Shown: positions 28,772 to 37,520 of the stretch, in pieces
Layout of the letters: the number at the start of each line of letters is the position of its first letter
Position numbering within the stretch: the stretch's first letter is position 1
DNA from: Neobacillus niacini
Lineage (GTDB): Bacteria > Bacillota > Bacilli > Bacillales > Cytobacillaceae
Direction: 5' to 3'
Assembly: GCF_030817595.1 (NCBI RefSeq)
Contig: NZ_JAUSZN010000001.1
Coordinates: 1,868,001 to 1,932,000 of the forward strand
DNA: 64,000 nucleotides
Program-made: the position numbers and the translations under genes
The notes under the pieces: generated by a model
What the model was told of the DNA's origin: nothing
Seen by the model: only the letters and a program-made list of their open reading frames with translations
Databases searched by the model: none

Positions 28772-29434
28772 TCAACTCCTAATCTCGTTAACTTCTAATA
28801 ATTGGTCTATATTTAGATTTGATAGGTCTTTTAACTTCAAATGTGCCTTAACACAAAATGCCGCCGTCCCTACTCCCACTGCCTTCATTCCAGCTGCAAT
28901 TGCAGCATCAATTCCTGCTTGCGCATCTTCAATTACAGCACATTCCTCTGGTGCAACTCCCAGTTTTTCAGCCGCAAGTAAAAATACCTCCGGATCAGGC
29001 TTACTGTTCGTAATGCTATTTCCGTCTGCGATTGCATCAAAACTAGAAGCTAAGCCTATTTGCTCTAAGATAAAAGGAGTATTTTTACTAGAAGAACCGA
29101 TTGCAATCTTTATATCTCTTGCTTTTAATCTCAATAATAGATTGACAATCCCTGGTAAAATATCGTTTGGTGACAACTTGTTAAGCAGTTCACAATAGAT
29201 GTCATTTTTTCGCTGAGCAAGAAGCAGCTTGTCAATCTCACTGTAGCTTTTTTCAGAATAACTCAAAATGATTTCAAGACTTTCCATTCTGCTTACTCCC
29301 CGAAGACGTTCATTTATGTCTCTATCAAAATAGATTTTTTCTTGATCACTAATTTGTTTCCATGCTTGGTAATGAAATTGATCAGTAGAAACAATTACCC
29401 CATCTAAATCAAATATCACAGCTGAAATTTTCAT
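28772..29434 (-). CDS. pgmB: Beta-phosphoglucomutase
   Basis: HAD-superfamily beta-phosphoglucomutase of about 220 residues, converting beta-glucose-1-phosphate to glucose-6-phosphate. The catalytic pair is in FDLDGVIVSTDQFH (first Asp nucleophile, second acid/base). The cap domain has RLRGVSRMESLEIIL. SSSKNTP carries the phosphate-binding Ser, and the Lys and Asp ligands are in SKPDPEVF and VIEDAQAGIDAA. ATG 29434 has AAGGATG upstream and is preferred to ATG 29443. It heads a two-gene operon with the NagZ-type GH3 gene. Its promoter has a cre and a 37-bp element shared with the bglX-like gene. Confidence 0.92.
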   Translation of the reverse strand: MKISAVIFDLDGVIVSTDQFHYQAWKQISDQEKIYFDRDINERLRGVSRMESLEIILSYSEKSYSEIDKLLLAQRKNDIYCELLNKLSPNDILPGIVNLLLRLKARDIKIAIGSSSKNTPFILEQIGLASSFDAIADGNSITNSKPDPEVFLLAAEKLGVAPEECAVIEDAQAGIDAAIAAGMKAVGVGTAAFCVKAHLKLKDLSNLNIDQLLEVNEIRS

Positions 29435-29462
29435 AATTCCCATCCTTAATAATCAAATAATC

Positions 29463-29476
29463 TGTAAGCGTTTCCC
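29463..29476 (-). promoter_or_regulatory. cre-like CcpA site, pgmB promoter
   Basis: TGTAAGCGTTTCCC agrees with the cre consensus except near its 3' end. It lies about 30 bases before the pgmB start. Confidence 0.6.
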
Positions 29477-29516
29477 ATTACAATTATTATGTTATAAGAA
29501 ATAGCCCCTGCCTGCT

Positions 29517-29553
29517 TTCCCCTTTTTGACTGAAACCATGCCGATATTTGTTC
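29517..29553. promoter_or_regulatory. 37-bp conserved promoter element, pgmB copy
   Basis: This stretch starts TTCCCC, contains ACTGAAACC, and ends ATATTTGTTC. It is identical at 32 of 37 positions to 32020-32056 upstream of the bglX-like gene. Its 3' part CCGATATTTGTTCAA recurs upstream of the MFS gene (40892-40906). Confidence 0.6.
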
Positions 29554-29597
29554 AATTTAAAAACCTTAATAAATTAAGAAAGATAAATACACCAAAA

Positions 29598-29621
29598 AGA
29601 GCCCAAATTATCATGGGCTCT
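29598..29621. terminator. Terminator after the bglX-like gene
   Basis: AGAGCCCA and TGGGCTCT with an eight-base loop and A run (T on the minus strand), 25 bases past the GH3 stop. Confidence 0.75.
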
Positions 29622-29645
29622 ACTACTATTCGCTCTAAATATTGT

Positions 29646-31946
29646 CTAACGAAGCTCAGTTTGTCTTAATTCCTCCGTTTGGTGATTTAACTTTTCTATT
29701 AAAGAATCTAACATCGCTTCGGAAAACTTATCCGGACTGAAAGTGGCAAGGGCACGTAACGGCATAAATTTCATAAATGCTTGGAACATTTCGTCCGCAT
29801 CAGGATCTGCTGCCATTGCAAACGGTCCTACACCTTTTAAATTTTCTAAGGCTTCTAGTAAAATTGGTGAAAGAACAGGATTGGTTAAAACATCTCCCAT
29901 GGTTGTGTTTCTGTGAACTAATTTTTTAACTGCCACCGTCGAGTTGACTTGAATACTGCCTGTTAAAAGAATTTCAGCTGAGGATTTACCTACTAAAATC
30001 TCAAATACTCCACTTTCAACATGCCAATCTTGAATGTCAACGTTATAATAGGCAAAGGCTCTTTTATCCAAAATAAACTTAACCTCTTTTTCCTCTCCTA
30101 GCTGTAATTCTATCTTTTCAAAGCTTTTCAATTCTTTTTCAGGACGAATAACAGTACTTTCCATATCCCGTACATAGAGTTGGACAATTTCCTTACCCGC
30201 TGCTTCACCGGTGTTTTTCACTGTAACTGAAATTTCAACGGTTTCAGTATCGTCAATTTCTGCTTTATCAATTTTAAGATTGGTATAATCAAAGCTGGTA
30301 TAGCTTAGCCCATATCCAAATGGGAATAATGGTTCAATCCCTTTGGCATCATAATACCGGTAGCCCACAAATAGACCTTCCTTGTATTCAACCTTGTCTC
30401 CTTCACCTGGGAAGTTTAGATAGGATGGATTATGACGTAATTCTTTCGGGAACGTTTCCGCTAATTTTCCACTCGGACTTACTACTCCGAATAATAAATC
30501 AGCAATCGCACCTCCAAGTGCCTGTCCCCCTAAATAGGCCTCAAGTAATCCTTTTACCTTTCCAAGCCAAGGCATTTCAACTGGCGCACCATTACTTAGG
30601 ACAACCACAACATTAGGTTGAACCTCGGCTACTGCCTCTATTAGAATCTGATGATTGGCTGGAATTCTGAGGTGTTCTCTGTCATAACCTTCCGATTCGT
30701 AACGATCAGGAAGACCAACGAATAAAACAGCTGCCTCAGATTGGATGGCTGCTTCACGTGCCTCTGCCAACAATTTTTCATCTATCTCATCACTTTTAAG
30801 GTCGTAACCTTGCGCATACATGACTGTTGAAGCAGAAGCGGCTTTTTGGATTTCTTCAAAAATATTCTCCAGTCTGGTTGGATTTACATGTGAACTTCCT
30901 CCACCTTGGTATCTCGGTGTTTTAGCAAACTCACCAATAACAGCAATCGTTCCTTCTGTTTTCAAAGGCAGTATACGATCTTCATTCTTTAATAGCACCA
31001 TACTTTCTCTTGCTACTTCTCTTGCCAGCTGATGGTGAACTTCCTGGTCATACGTTGCGTTTTCTTTCTTATTTTCCACTACTTTAAAAATAATTTTAAG
31101 TAATCTTTCAACTGCTTTATCTAAAGTTTCTACAGACAGCTTGCCATCTAGAACAGCTTGGATGATTTGTTTATCGCCTAAACCATGGCTTGGCGGCATT
31201 TCTAATTCAAGTCCAGCTTCTAAGCCTTTTACTCGCTCATTAACTGCTCCCCAATCAGAAACGACAAAACCTTCAAAACCCCATTCATCTTTCAAAATAT
31301 CAGTTAACAATGTTTTATTTTCGGAGGCATACTCACCATTTACTTTGTTATACGAACACATCACTGTCCATGGCTGCCCCTTTTTGACTGCATTCTCAAA
31401 ACTAGCAAGATAGATTTCTCTTAACGTTCTTTCGTCTACGATTGCGTCAACAGACATCCGTCGGTGCTCTTGGTTATTTGCTGCAAAATGCTTCAAAGAG
31501 GTTCCTATTCCTTGACTTTGAACTCCCTGTATATGACTAGCAGCCAATTCTGAAGAAAGATAAGGGTCCTCTGAAAAATATTCAAAGTTTCTGCCGCATA
31601 AAGGTGAACGTTTGATATTAGCACCTGGCCCGAGCAGAACAGCTATATCCTCTGCCTGACATTCTTCTCCCAATGCGGCCCCAACTTTTTCAATTAACGA
31701 TTTGTTCCACGTGCTGGCAAGACCTACTGCTGAAGGAAAACATGTTGCCGGAATACTATCATAAATACCTAAGTGATCTGCACTGAGTGACTGTTTCCGT
31801 AAACCATGTGGACCATCCGTAACCATTAATGATGGAATCCCCAACCTTTCAATGCCTTTCAAATGCCAAAAATCTAGTCCTGAACAAAGACTTGCTTTCT
31901 CTTCAAGTGTCATTTCCTCAATTAGTTGTTTAAAATTTCTTTCCAC
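29646..31946 (-). CDS. GH3 beta-glucosidase (BglX-like)
   Basis: 766-residue multi-domain GH3 enzyme: an (alpha/beta)-barrel with nucleophile Asp in [14 protein letters not shown], an alpha/beta sandwich, a fibronectin-III-like domain (about 560-640), and an extra C-terminal helical segment of about 90 residues. The [13 protein letters not shown] motif ([13 protein letters not shown]) is present. It probably hydrolyses beta-glucosides or beta-xylosides. No signal peptide, hence cytosolic. The start is GTG at 31946 with AGGGAGG upstream. A perfect cre and the 37-bp element precede it. It lies downstream of GH1-GH43 but with its own promoter. Confidence 0.92.
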   Translation of the reverse strand: MERNFKQLIEEMTLEEKASLCSGLDFWHLKGIERLGIPSLMVTDGPHGLRKQSLSADHLGIYDSIPATCFPSAVGLASTWNKSLIEKVGAALGEECQAEDIAVLLGPGANIKRSPLCGRNFEYFSEDPYLSSELAASHIQGVQSQGIGTSLKHFAANNQEHRRMSVDAIVDERTLREIYLASFENAVKKGQPWTVMCSYNKVNGEYASENKTLLTDILKDEWGFEGFVVSDWGAVNERVKGLEAGLELEMPPSHGLGDKQIIQAVLDGKLSVETLDKAVERLLKIIFKVVENKKENATYDQEVHHQLAREVARESMVLLKNEDRILPLKTEGTIAVIGEFAKTPRYQGGGSSHVNPTRLENIFEEIQKAASASTVMYAQGYDLKSDEIDEKLLAEAREAAIQSEAAVLFVGLPDRYESEGYDREHLRIPANHQILIEAVAEVQPNVVVVLSNGAPVEMPWLGKVKGLLEAYLGGQALGGAIADLLFGVVSPSGKLAETFPKELRHNPSYLNFPGEGDKVEYKEGLFVGYRYYDAKGIEPLFPFGYGLSYTSFDYTNLKIDKAEIDDTETVEISVTVKNTGEAAGKEIVQLYVRDMESTVIRPEKELKSFEKIELQLGEEKEVKFILDKRAFAYYNVDIQDWHVESGVFEILVGKSSAEILLTGSIQVNSTVAVKKLVHRNTTMGDVLTNPVLSPILLEALENLKGVGPFAMAADPDADEMFQAFMKFMPLRALATFSPDKFSEAMLDSLIEKLNHQTEELRQTELR

Positions 31947-31969
31947 TAAAAATCCTCCCTTACAAAAAT

Positions 31970-31983
31970 TGAAAACGGTATCA
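31970..31983 (-). promoter_or_regulatory. Perfect-consensus cre site, bglX-like promoter
   Basis: TGAAAACGGTATCA fits TGWAANCGNTNWCA at every position, 24 bases before the GTG start, where CcpA binding would block transcription. Confidence 0.75.
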
Positions 31984-32019
31984 ATAGTTCAATGATATGA
32001 AACAGCGCAATAAATTACA

Positions 32020-32056
32020 TTCCCCTATTTAACTGAAACCTAGCCAATATTTGTTC
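32020..32056. promoter_or_regulatory. 37-bp conserved promoter element, bglX-like copy
   Basis: Same element as 29517-29553 (TTCCCC, ACTGAAACC, ATATTTGTTC), with five mismatches. In both promoters it lies about 75-80 bases upstream of the cre centre. It is a candidate activator site. Confidence 0.6.
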
Positions 32057-32119
32057 TAAATACTTTTTATTTAATGAATGCAAGATAGAGCCAGGCTGCA
32101 AGCCGTGACTCTTAATCTA

Positions 32120-33637
32120 TTAGATATAATACTCGAACCAATCAAAATAGGCAGGTGTACTTGAATTCCGACCATTTCCTGTCGCGTAAAGTCCGAAGTA
32201 TACTCCTGTAAATCCACCCGCTACTTCAGTGGATAACACAGAACATTCACCTGAGCCTAAAATAGTTGACCCTCCTCCTGGCTGCTGATAGGAAAAGGTA
32301 TAATTTTTGGCATCCGCTTGAACTGATAGAATAATTCCTTCTTGTCCATACTCCCGCTCAGACTCCACCTTCCATAATGAGCCTATTCTCCTTCTCACAA
32401 ATACCTTTTTAACCCCATCTCGAATACCTAATGCTATTTCATAATGAAATCTCTCATTCATGAAGACTGTTATACCTGATTCTTCCCCCTCCAGGACGGG
32501 AGAAAATTCTAGATATGTTGATACTTTGCACTTGAAATGCTGTTGTCTTCGACCAACAAATGTAGGGGAATCCACGTCATTTAAACTTATAGGAGAGCCA
32601 TGTAATGTTAGCCAACCTGGCCTTTCAGCTAAGGACCAGCTTCCTTCAGCAGGATTACGCAAAAAATTCCAAGTGTAATCTAAGGTGTTCCCATTAAAGT
32701 CGTCCTTACTTCTCCACTGTTCTATTTCCTCTAGTTGAAGTGTTCTTCCATCCATTTCTATATTGACATCAGCACCCATGATCGGCCACCCTTCCTCCCA
32801 ATCCACTGGTGCCAAGAATGTTTCCCGTCCAAGATGATGATGCTTCCCGCTAAACGGAATCGGCGCTGGGCGTATCCCTAAAAATACTGTCCACCAGCTG
32901 CCATCAGTATATTGAACTAAATCGGCATGGCCGGTAGCCTGAATTGGGCTTTCACTGCTGCGATGAGTAAGAATTGGGTTATAAGGGTGACTTTCGAAAG
33001 GACCAAAAGGCTGTTCACTTCGAGCCATTGTCACCATATGCCCATATTCTGTTCCACCCTCTGCAATCATTAAGTAGTAAAAGCCGTTTATTTTATAAAG
33101 ATGTGGTCCTTCAGGATGAGCTCCACCTGTCCCTTGCCATATTAATCGACGCTCAGTGAGAATATCACCTGTTTCAACATCAATCTCAGCCTGGTAAATT
33201 CCCTTTGGTTCCGAACTAAATATGTTCTGGGTTCCTGTTAAATAAACTTTGCCATCATCATCAAATAAGAGTGAAGGATCAATGCCTGGCCAATCCAGCC
33301 AAATGGGGTCAGACAAAGGACCTTCAGGTTTATCAGACCATACTAACAAGTTTTTTCCTATTGATAGATTAGTTGTAATCATATAAAACCGACCATTATT
33401 GTGTCTAATAGTAGGAGCAAATATACCCATAGAACTTTTTGATTGGTGTAAAGGCAATTGACTTTCGCGCGTTAAACAATGACCAATTTGCTTCCAATTT
33501 ACAAGGTCCTTTGAATGAAAAATTGGGACACCTGGAAAATACTCAAAAGAACTCGTGACTAAATAAAAATCTTCCCCTACTCTGCAAATACTTGGATCAG
33601 GATGAAAGCCGCTTATAACAGGATTGTTATATTTCAT
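32120..33637 (-). CDS. GH43 beta-xylosidase/arabinofuranosidase-like
   Basis: About 505 residues. A five-bladed propeller begins NPVISGFHPDPSICRVGEDF (Asp base), and the Glu acid is in GGAHPEGPHLYKI. A C-terminal beta-sandwich (about 320-505) is of the type seen in GH43 beta-xylosidases. The ATG at 33637 lies inside the end of the GH1 gene (11-base overlap) with AGAAGGTG upstream, so the two are translationally coupled. Without a signal peptide it acts on imported xylo- or arabino-oligosaccharides. The longer frame from 33685 is discarded. Confidence 0.92.
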   Translation of the reverse strand: MKYNNPVISGFHPDPSICRVGEDFYLVTSSFEYFPGVPIFHSKDLVNWKQIGHCLTRESQLPLHQSKSSMGIFAPTIRHNNGRFYMITTNLSIGKNLLVWSDKPEGPLSDPIWLDWPGIDPSLLFDDDGKVYLTGTQNIFSSEPKGIYQAEIDVETGDILTERRLIWQGTGGAHPEGPHLYKINGFYYLMIAEGGTEYGHMVTMARSEQPFGPFESHPYNPILTHRSSESPIQATGHADLVQYTDGSWWTVFLGIRPAPIPFSGKHHHLGRETFLAPVDWEEGWPIMGADVNIEMDGRTLQLEEIEQWRSKDDFNGNTLDYTWNFLRNPAEGSWSLAERPGWLTLHGSPISLNDVDSPTFVGRRQQHFKCKVSTYLEFSPVLEGEESGITVFMNERFHYEIALGIRDGVKKVFVRRRIGSLWKVESEREYGQEGIILSVQADAKNYTFSYQQPGGGSTILGSGECSVLSTEVAGGFTGVYFGLYATGNGRNSSTPAYFDWFEYYI

Positions 33638-34916
33638 TATGGTAAACACCTTCTGTAAGAACAGCGTTGTTTTTTGAAATTTCACCTAGTTCTCGACCGC
33701 TCTCTTTTACCAATCTTTCTTGCGTTTCACTGTTAACGCCAATAATCCCAAATTTCGGACCATAGCCAAACGTCCATTCATAATTATCAAAGGTGGACCA
33801 ATAGAGGTATCCCAATATCTCAATCCCATCCTCAATGCAGGAATGCACCCCTTTAAGGCCCCGCTTAATAAATTCAACCCGTCGGCTGTCATCATTTGTG
33901 GCAATTCCATGTTCAGTTACCAACACAGGGATATCCAACTCCTTGGCTACATTTCGAATCGTTCCGGCCAATGCTTCCGGATAGAACTCATAACCCATCG
34001 CCGTCACTTCAGTTCCAGTAGCTAATGGAACTTGTCCATCAGGGCCGTATATTTCACGGGTATAGTTCTGAACACCGATAAAGTCGTCGTCTGCTATCAC
34101 AGATTTGAATTGTCCAAAGTAATCATGCCAAACTTTTGCAGCCAGCTCTTCCCCACCTTCAATGTGTTGAATTTCAGGCAATGCCAAGGATAGTCCTACC
34201 TTGGTGGACGGATTAATTTTCTTTATAACTTCTCGAGCATTCCGGTGTGCGTTTTTAACAATTTCTAAGGCTGCTTCGTCTGAAGCCATATGGAAAGTAA
34301 AATATTGATCAATGGTTGTTCCGCATTTCTGTGCCGCAGATTCACGCCATCCTGGCGCTGTCCATGACTTGGCATCCATACCTACTGGCGGCATGAAATT
34401 CATATTGATAAACAGTTCTTTCAACATAACGGGTAAGTTGACTTCATTCATCGTCAACACATAAGGAATATCCCTTCCAAGCTCCTTGAACACAACCTCA
34501 CAATAGTTTGCGAAAAGGTCAGCGGTCTTCGGATTTTTCCAGCCGCCAATCTTCATTAACCATTGAGGAGAGGTGAAATGCATCATCGTTACTACAGGGA
34601 TAATGTTGTTCTCATAGCAAATATTTATAACATCACGATAATGATTAATCTCCTTTTGGGAATATACACCCTGCTCCGGCTCAATTCTTGACCACTCTAT
34701 AGAAAAACGATAGCTTTTCAGACCTAATCTAGCCATAAGTTCAATATCCTGTTTGTAAAGATGATAGTGATCGACAGCATTACCTGAATAATCTTTATAT
34801 GGTGACCCTTCGGAATACTCTTCTACCCACATATCCGATTTATCATTGTTACCTTCCACTTGGTAAGCAGAAGTGGCCGTACCCCAAAGGAAGTTTTCTG
34901 GAAAAACATATTTCAT
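33627..34916 (-). CDS. GH1 beta-glycosidase (copy A)
   Basis: 429-residue GH1 (beta/alpha)8 retaining enzyme. The N-terminal signature is FLWGTATSAYQVEG. The acid/base Glu158 is in TMNEVN rather than the usual NEP, and the nucleophile Glu335 is in VTEHGIAT rather than TENG. Both deviations are shared with copy B (49771-51039), marking a divergent subgroup. It heads an operon with GH43 and is divergent from an AraC gene. It is cytosolic. The substrate is probably a beta-glucoside left after rhamnose removal or a plant beta-glycoside; this is inference. Confidence 0.92.
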   Translation of the reverse strand: MKYVFPENFLWGTATSAYQVEGNNDKSDMWVEEYSEGSPYKDYSGNAVDHYHLYKQDIELMARLGLKSYRFSIEWSRIEPEQGVYSQKEINHYRDVINICYENNIIPVVTMMHFTSPQWLMKIGGWKNPKTADLFANYCEVVFKELGRDIPYVLTMNEVNLPVMLKELFINMNFMPPVGMDAKSWTAPGWRESAAQKCGTTIDQYFTFHMASDEAALEIVKNAHRNAREVIKKINPSTKVGLSLALPEIQHIEGGEELAAKVWHDYFGQFKSVIADDDFIGVQNYTREIYGPDGQVPLATGTEVTAMGYEFYPEALAGTIRNVAKELDIPVLVTEHGIATNDDSRRVEFIKRGLKGVHSCIEDGIEILGYLYWSTFDNYEWTFGYGPKFGIIGVNSETQERLVKESGRELGEISKNNAVLTEGVYHNEI

Positions 34917-34962
34917 TGTAAATCGCCTCCTACTAAGCTTATATTTACTTATGTATAAATAG

Positions 34963-34977
34963 TAGCAAACGCTTACT
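34963..34977 (-). promoter_or_regulatory. cre-like CcpA site, GH1-A promoter
   Basis: TAGCAAACGCTTACT, about 47 bases before the GH1 start. The same TAGCAA-type variant occurs in the GH78-A and GH1-B promoters. Confidence 0.6.
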
Positions 34978-35010
34978 CTCTAGATAATATTAAAAAGCAA
35001 GGTCTTGATT

Positions 35011-35020
35011 GCTCGAATCA
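35011..35020. promoter_or_regulatory. GCYCGAATCA box, GH1-A promoter
   Basis: GCTCGAATCA, starting exactly 48 bases from the start of the cre box. It lies between the GH1 gene and the divergent AraC gene. Confidence 0.5.
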
Positions 35021-35142
35021 TAGTTTTTACTTTTTGATTCTAGATGGTAGCCGACCCTGGCAGTTTACACTTTTATGAACTTAAACTATGATTTGTTATA
35101 TATAGAGATAAAAATCCATTATTCAAATAACAGGGAGCATTT

Positions 35143-36132
35143 ATGCAACGAATAGAACTTGAAAATTATTTGGATTCATTGAAGTTTGGGATTGATGAAG
35201 AAAAAATATTGAAAGAGTATAAACCAACGTTTAAGGAGGTAGGTGGTGAACAAGTTTATCTTTTCAATAAAGGATTTGATATCACTGATTTACCCATTGA
35301 AGAGAATGTATCTATTTCACAGCAGCCCCATGATTCAGCTATTCCTCTTCATATGCATGACTATATTGAAATGATGTTTGTTTATAGGGGTACCTGTACA
35401 GTGAAAGTAAAGGGAAAAAAGATTGATTTAAAAAAAGGAGAACTCATATTAATTAACAAAGAAACCCCTCATAGTGTTGGTGCAACAACCGAGCAGGATA
35501 TTGTTATTAATATGATTCTTAAACAGGATTATCTATCACCAAGCTTTTTAAGCCGATTTTCTCAAAAAAGCATTATCTCTCAATTCATGATTGAATCGCT
35601 GTTAAGCAATCGGAAGCAAAATCACTTCCTGATTTTCAGACCAGGTGAACACAACAATGTCATAGAAATCATGGAGAATATAATGTGTGAGTTTTTTGAC
35701 CGGGACTTCTGTTCTGGAGAAATTATTGACTCATATTTAATTGTTTTGTTCTCCACACTGATACGATATAAAAACAATCTGACAAGTCAAGAACCACTTA
35801 ATCAAAATGACAATTCATCGTTAGTAGATTTTTTGAGATACATTGAAGAGAATTATAAGAACTGCTCTTTGGTTAAAATGGGACAGACCTTTGGATTCAA
35901 CCCAAATTATTTATCCACTTTACTAAAAAAAGGAACAGGAAAATCCTTCAAAGAACTTCTGCAAATCCAACGGCTAAACCAAGCCGCTTTGTTTCTATCC
36001 AATTCCGATTTACCTATCCCTGAAATTGCTGAAGAAGTGGGTTATTCCAGCGTCACATTCTTTTATAAAAAGTTTAGAGATTTATATCATGATACCCCGT
36101 ATAGTTATAGGGAGAAAAATTCAATATTATAA
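35143..36132 (+). CDS. AraC family regulator (cupin), divergent from GH1-A
   Basis: 329 residues. The N-terminal cupin (IPLHMHDYIEMMFVYRG, metal-type His pattern retained) is followed by an AraC/XylS DNA-binding domain (about 228-329) ending in VTFFYKKFRDLYHDTPYSYR. It is a paralogue of the AraC at 51207-52238: IEENVSISQQ versus IEENIFVCQQ, and IISQFMIESLLSNR versus IISQFLIDSLIDSR. The ATG has AGGGAG upstream. Likely a local activator of the GH1/GH78 promoters that carry the GCYCGAATCA box; the ligand is unknown. Confidence 0.9.
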   Translation: MQRIELENYLDSLKFGIDEEKILKEYKPTFKEVGGEQVYLFNKGFDITDLPIEENVSISQQPHDSAIPLHMHDYIEMMFVYRGTCTVKVKGKKIDLKKGELILINKETPHSVGATTEQDIVINMILKQDYLSPSFLSRFSQKSIISQFMIESLLSNRKQNHFLIFRPGEHNNVIEIMENIMCEFFDRDFCSGEIIDSYLIVLFSTLIRYKNNLTSQEPLNQNDNSSLVDFLRYIEENYKNCSLVKMGQTFGFNPNYLSTLLKKGTGKSFKELLQIQRLNQAALFLSNSDLPIPEIAEEVGYSSVTFFYKKFRDLYHDTPYSYREKNSIL

Positions 36133-36158
36133 AATAACGATCTTTTAGGCCATAAACA

Positions 36159-36193
36159 ACAAATGGCACCGCATAATGAGGGTGCCATTTGTT
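36159..36193. terminator. Bidirectional terminator
   Basis: ACAAATGGCACC and GGTGCCATTTGT with an eight- to nine-base loop and T run, between the convergent AraC and phosphotransferase genes. Confidence 0.9.
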
Positions 36194-36199
36194 TCTGCA

Positions 36200-37186
36200 T
36201 TAATTAATTTCTGTTCCAAAATCAGCGGATTTAATTTTCATACTTTTGGTTAATCTTTCTCTTAAACTTGATAACCATTGTGGTTCATGATCCCATTTTT
36301 CTTTCATTGATGATAATATCCGAACATATCCATATAAATTAGCAAAGCGTCTGCAAGCTGGTATTAATGACAACATAGCGTCTGAGACATCATATTCAGA
36401 TCGATATCCATCCATAAAACATTGTTTTTTTAGGGAGAACGTTTCAGGTGATATAGAATCTTTTAAACTAGCAAGTGCTTGTTCAATATCCATTACATAC
36501 CAGTGGTACATAGAATCATCAAAATCAATAACGTTACAAGATTGGAGTTCTTCATCATAGAAGACATTATCCAATTCAAAATCATAATGGATCAATCCAA
36601 AATCGCTTTTCTTGATAGGAATTGAATCAAAATAATTCTTTAATAGTTGAGTTTCCTCTAAAGCAGACATTTCAAGAGGAGAATCTATTAGAACAGTATA
36701 CATCCAATCTAAAACGTCCCTATATGACCATCGTATAAATGTCTTTGGTTTATATTCACTTGATAATTGGTGAAGTTTACCTAATGCTTTCCCATAATTG
36801 AAAATGATCGTATTGCTTAAATCTGTATCGCCTAGCTGCACACCTGATACCCTTTTAAATACTGAAGCATAGTAATCGCCCCAGGGAGTTTGTTTTTCTA
36901 CAAGTTCCTCTCCATCCTTAGACAAAACCGTCTCTAAAACCCCATATTGCCTGGAACGCAAGTAAGATATAAATTCAAGTTCTGCTAAAATATTTTCTTT
37001 ATGTTTCTCTTTTTGGGGTGAAAATCTTAAAAGTTGTGTCCTGCCCTGCTCTCTAAATGGGTAAATAGCGTTTGACGATATCCTGTAATACTTAAACAGC
37101 TCAAGAGATTCTTCATCAAATCCCCAGTTTTTTAATAGCATTTCTGCTAGGTCGACGTTTTTAAAGAGATATTTTAATTTCAACAT
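36200..37186 (-). CDS. Phosphotransferase (aminoglycoside/choline kinase-like, APH family)
   Basis: 328-residue kinase-like protein of the APH superfamily. The Brenner-type catalytic loop is LIHYDFELDNVFYD (Asp acting as base, Asn ligand), and the metal Asp is in CNVIDFDDSMYHWYVMDIEQA. The N-lobe is divergent. The start is ATG 37186 (MLKLKYLF) with GAGGAG nine bases upstream. The longer frame to 37312 is rejected because it runs through a terminator hairpin. The substrate could be a small-molecule alcohol, a methylthioribose-like sugar or an antibiotic. The leader, with its own promoter, a short ORF and a terminator, suggests induced expression. Confidence 0.82.
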   Translation of the reverse strand: MLKLKYLFKNVDLAEMLLKNWGFDEESLELFKYYRISSNAIYPFREQGRTQLLRFSPQKEKHKENILAELEFISYLRSRQYGVLETVLSKDGEELVEKQTPWGDYYASVFKRVSGVQLGDTDLSNTIIFNYGKALGKLHQLSSEYKPKTFIRWSYRDVLDWMYTVLIDSPLEMSALEETQLLKNYFDSIPIKKSDFGLIHYDFELDNVFYDEELQSCNVIDFDDSMYHWYVMDIEQALASLKDSISPETFSLKKQCFMDGYRSEYDVSDAMLSLIPACRRFANLYGYVRILSSMKEKWDHEPQWLSSLRERLTKSMKIKSADFGTEIN

Positions 37187-37246
37187 ATACCACAACTCCT
37201 CGTTATCTTTTGATATTTTAGGTGTTTGACATTTTCTGTGACAAGC

Positions 37247-37285
37247 AAAAAAAAGCCACAGGGATATACAATAACCCTGTGGCTT
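37247..37285 (-). terminator. Terminator inside the leader of the phosphotransferase gene (candidate attenuator)
   Basis: On the minus strand AAGCCACAGGG and CCCTGTGGCTT form an 11-bp stem with an 11-base loop, followed by eight T. It lies 60 bases before the phosphotransferase ATG and about 235 bases after the radical SAM gene. A promoter sits between that gene and this hairpin, so it would act on the phosphotransferase leader. Confidence 0.7.
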
Positions 37286-37354
37286 CACATTCCTTTTTAT
37301 AAGAAATGCCAATTTTCTTGTTTGCCATCTCTTATTACAGACAAGTTTTAAATT

Positions 37355-37423
37355 CTACTTTAATCCGTATGAGTGAGAGGCAAGACACTTAAATTTCAAG
37401 GTTATTTTGATTAAATTAGGCAT
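37355..37423 (-). CDS. Possible 22-codon leader peptide
   Basis: ATG 37423 opens MPNLIKITLKFKCLASHSYG plus two residues, then a stop. AAGGGAG lies about 12 bases upstream, which is a long spacing. It sits between the promoter at 37459-37487 and the terminator at 37247-37285, where a ribosome-sensing leader ORF would be expected. There is no independent support for translation. Confidence 0.25.
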   Translation of the reverse strand: MPNLIKITLKFKCLASHSYGLK

Positions 37424-37458
37424 AAAGCAATCTCACTCCCTTCGATAATAGTAAGAAT

Positions 37459-37487
37459 ATGATAACACTTCCAAATAATGGTGTCAA
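37459..37487 (-). promoter_or_regulatory. Sigma-A-type promoter for the phosphotransferase leader
   Basis: On the minus strand TTGACA (37487-37482), a 17-base spacer and TATCAT (37464-37459): a perfect -35 and near-perfect -10. It lies 30-60 bases past the radical SAM stop. The predicted leader is about 265 nt. Confidence 0.6.
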
Positions 37488-37520
37488 CGTTATTTTTCCC
37501 TCTTTAACAAAAGTACGCCT

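Noticed and set aside
36200..37186. Named aminoglycoside resistance gene
   Set aside because: Only the general APH catalytic motifs are visible; no match to a known resistance kinase can be claimed.
37187..37312. N-terminal extension of the phosphotransferase
   Set aside because: The frame crosses an 11-bp terminator hairpin and has no ribosome site; ATG 37186 has GAGGAG.
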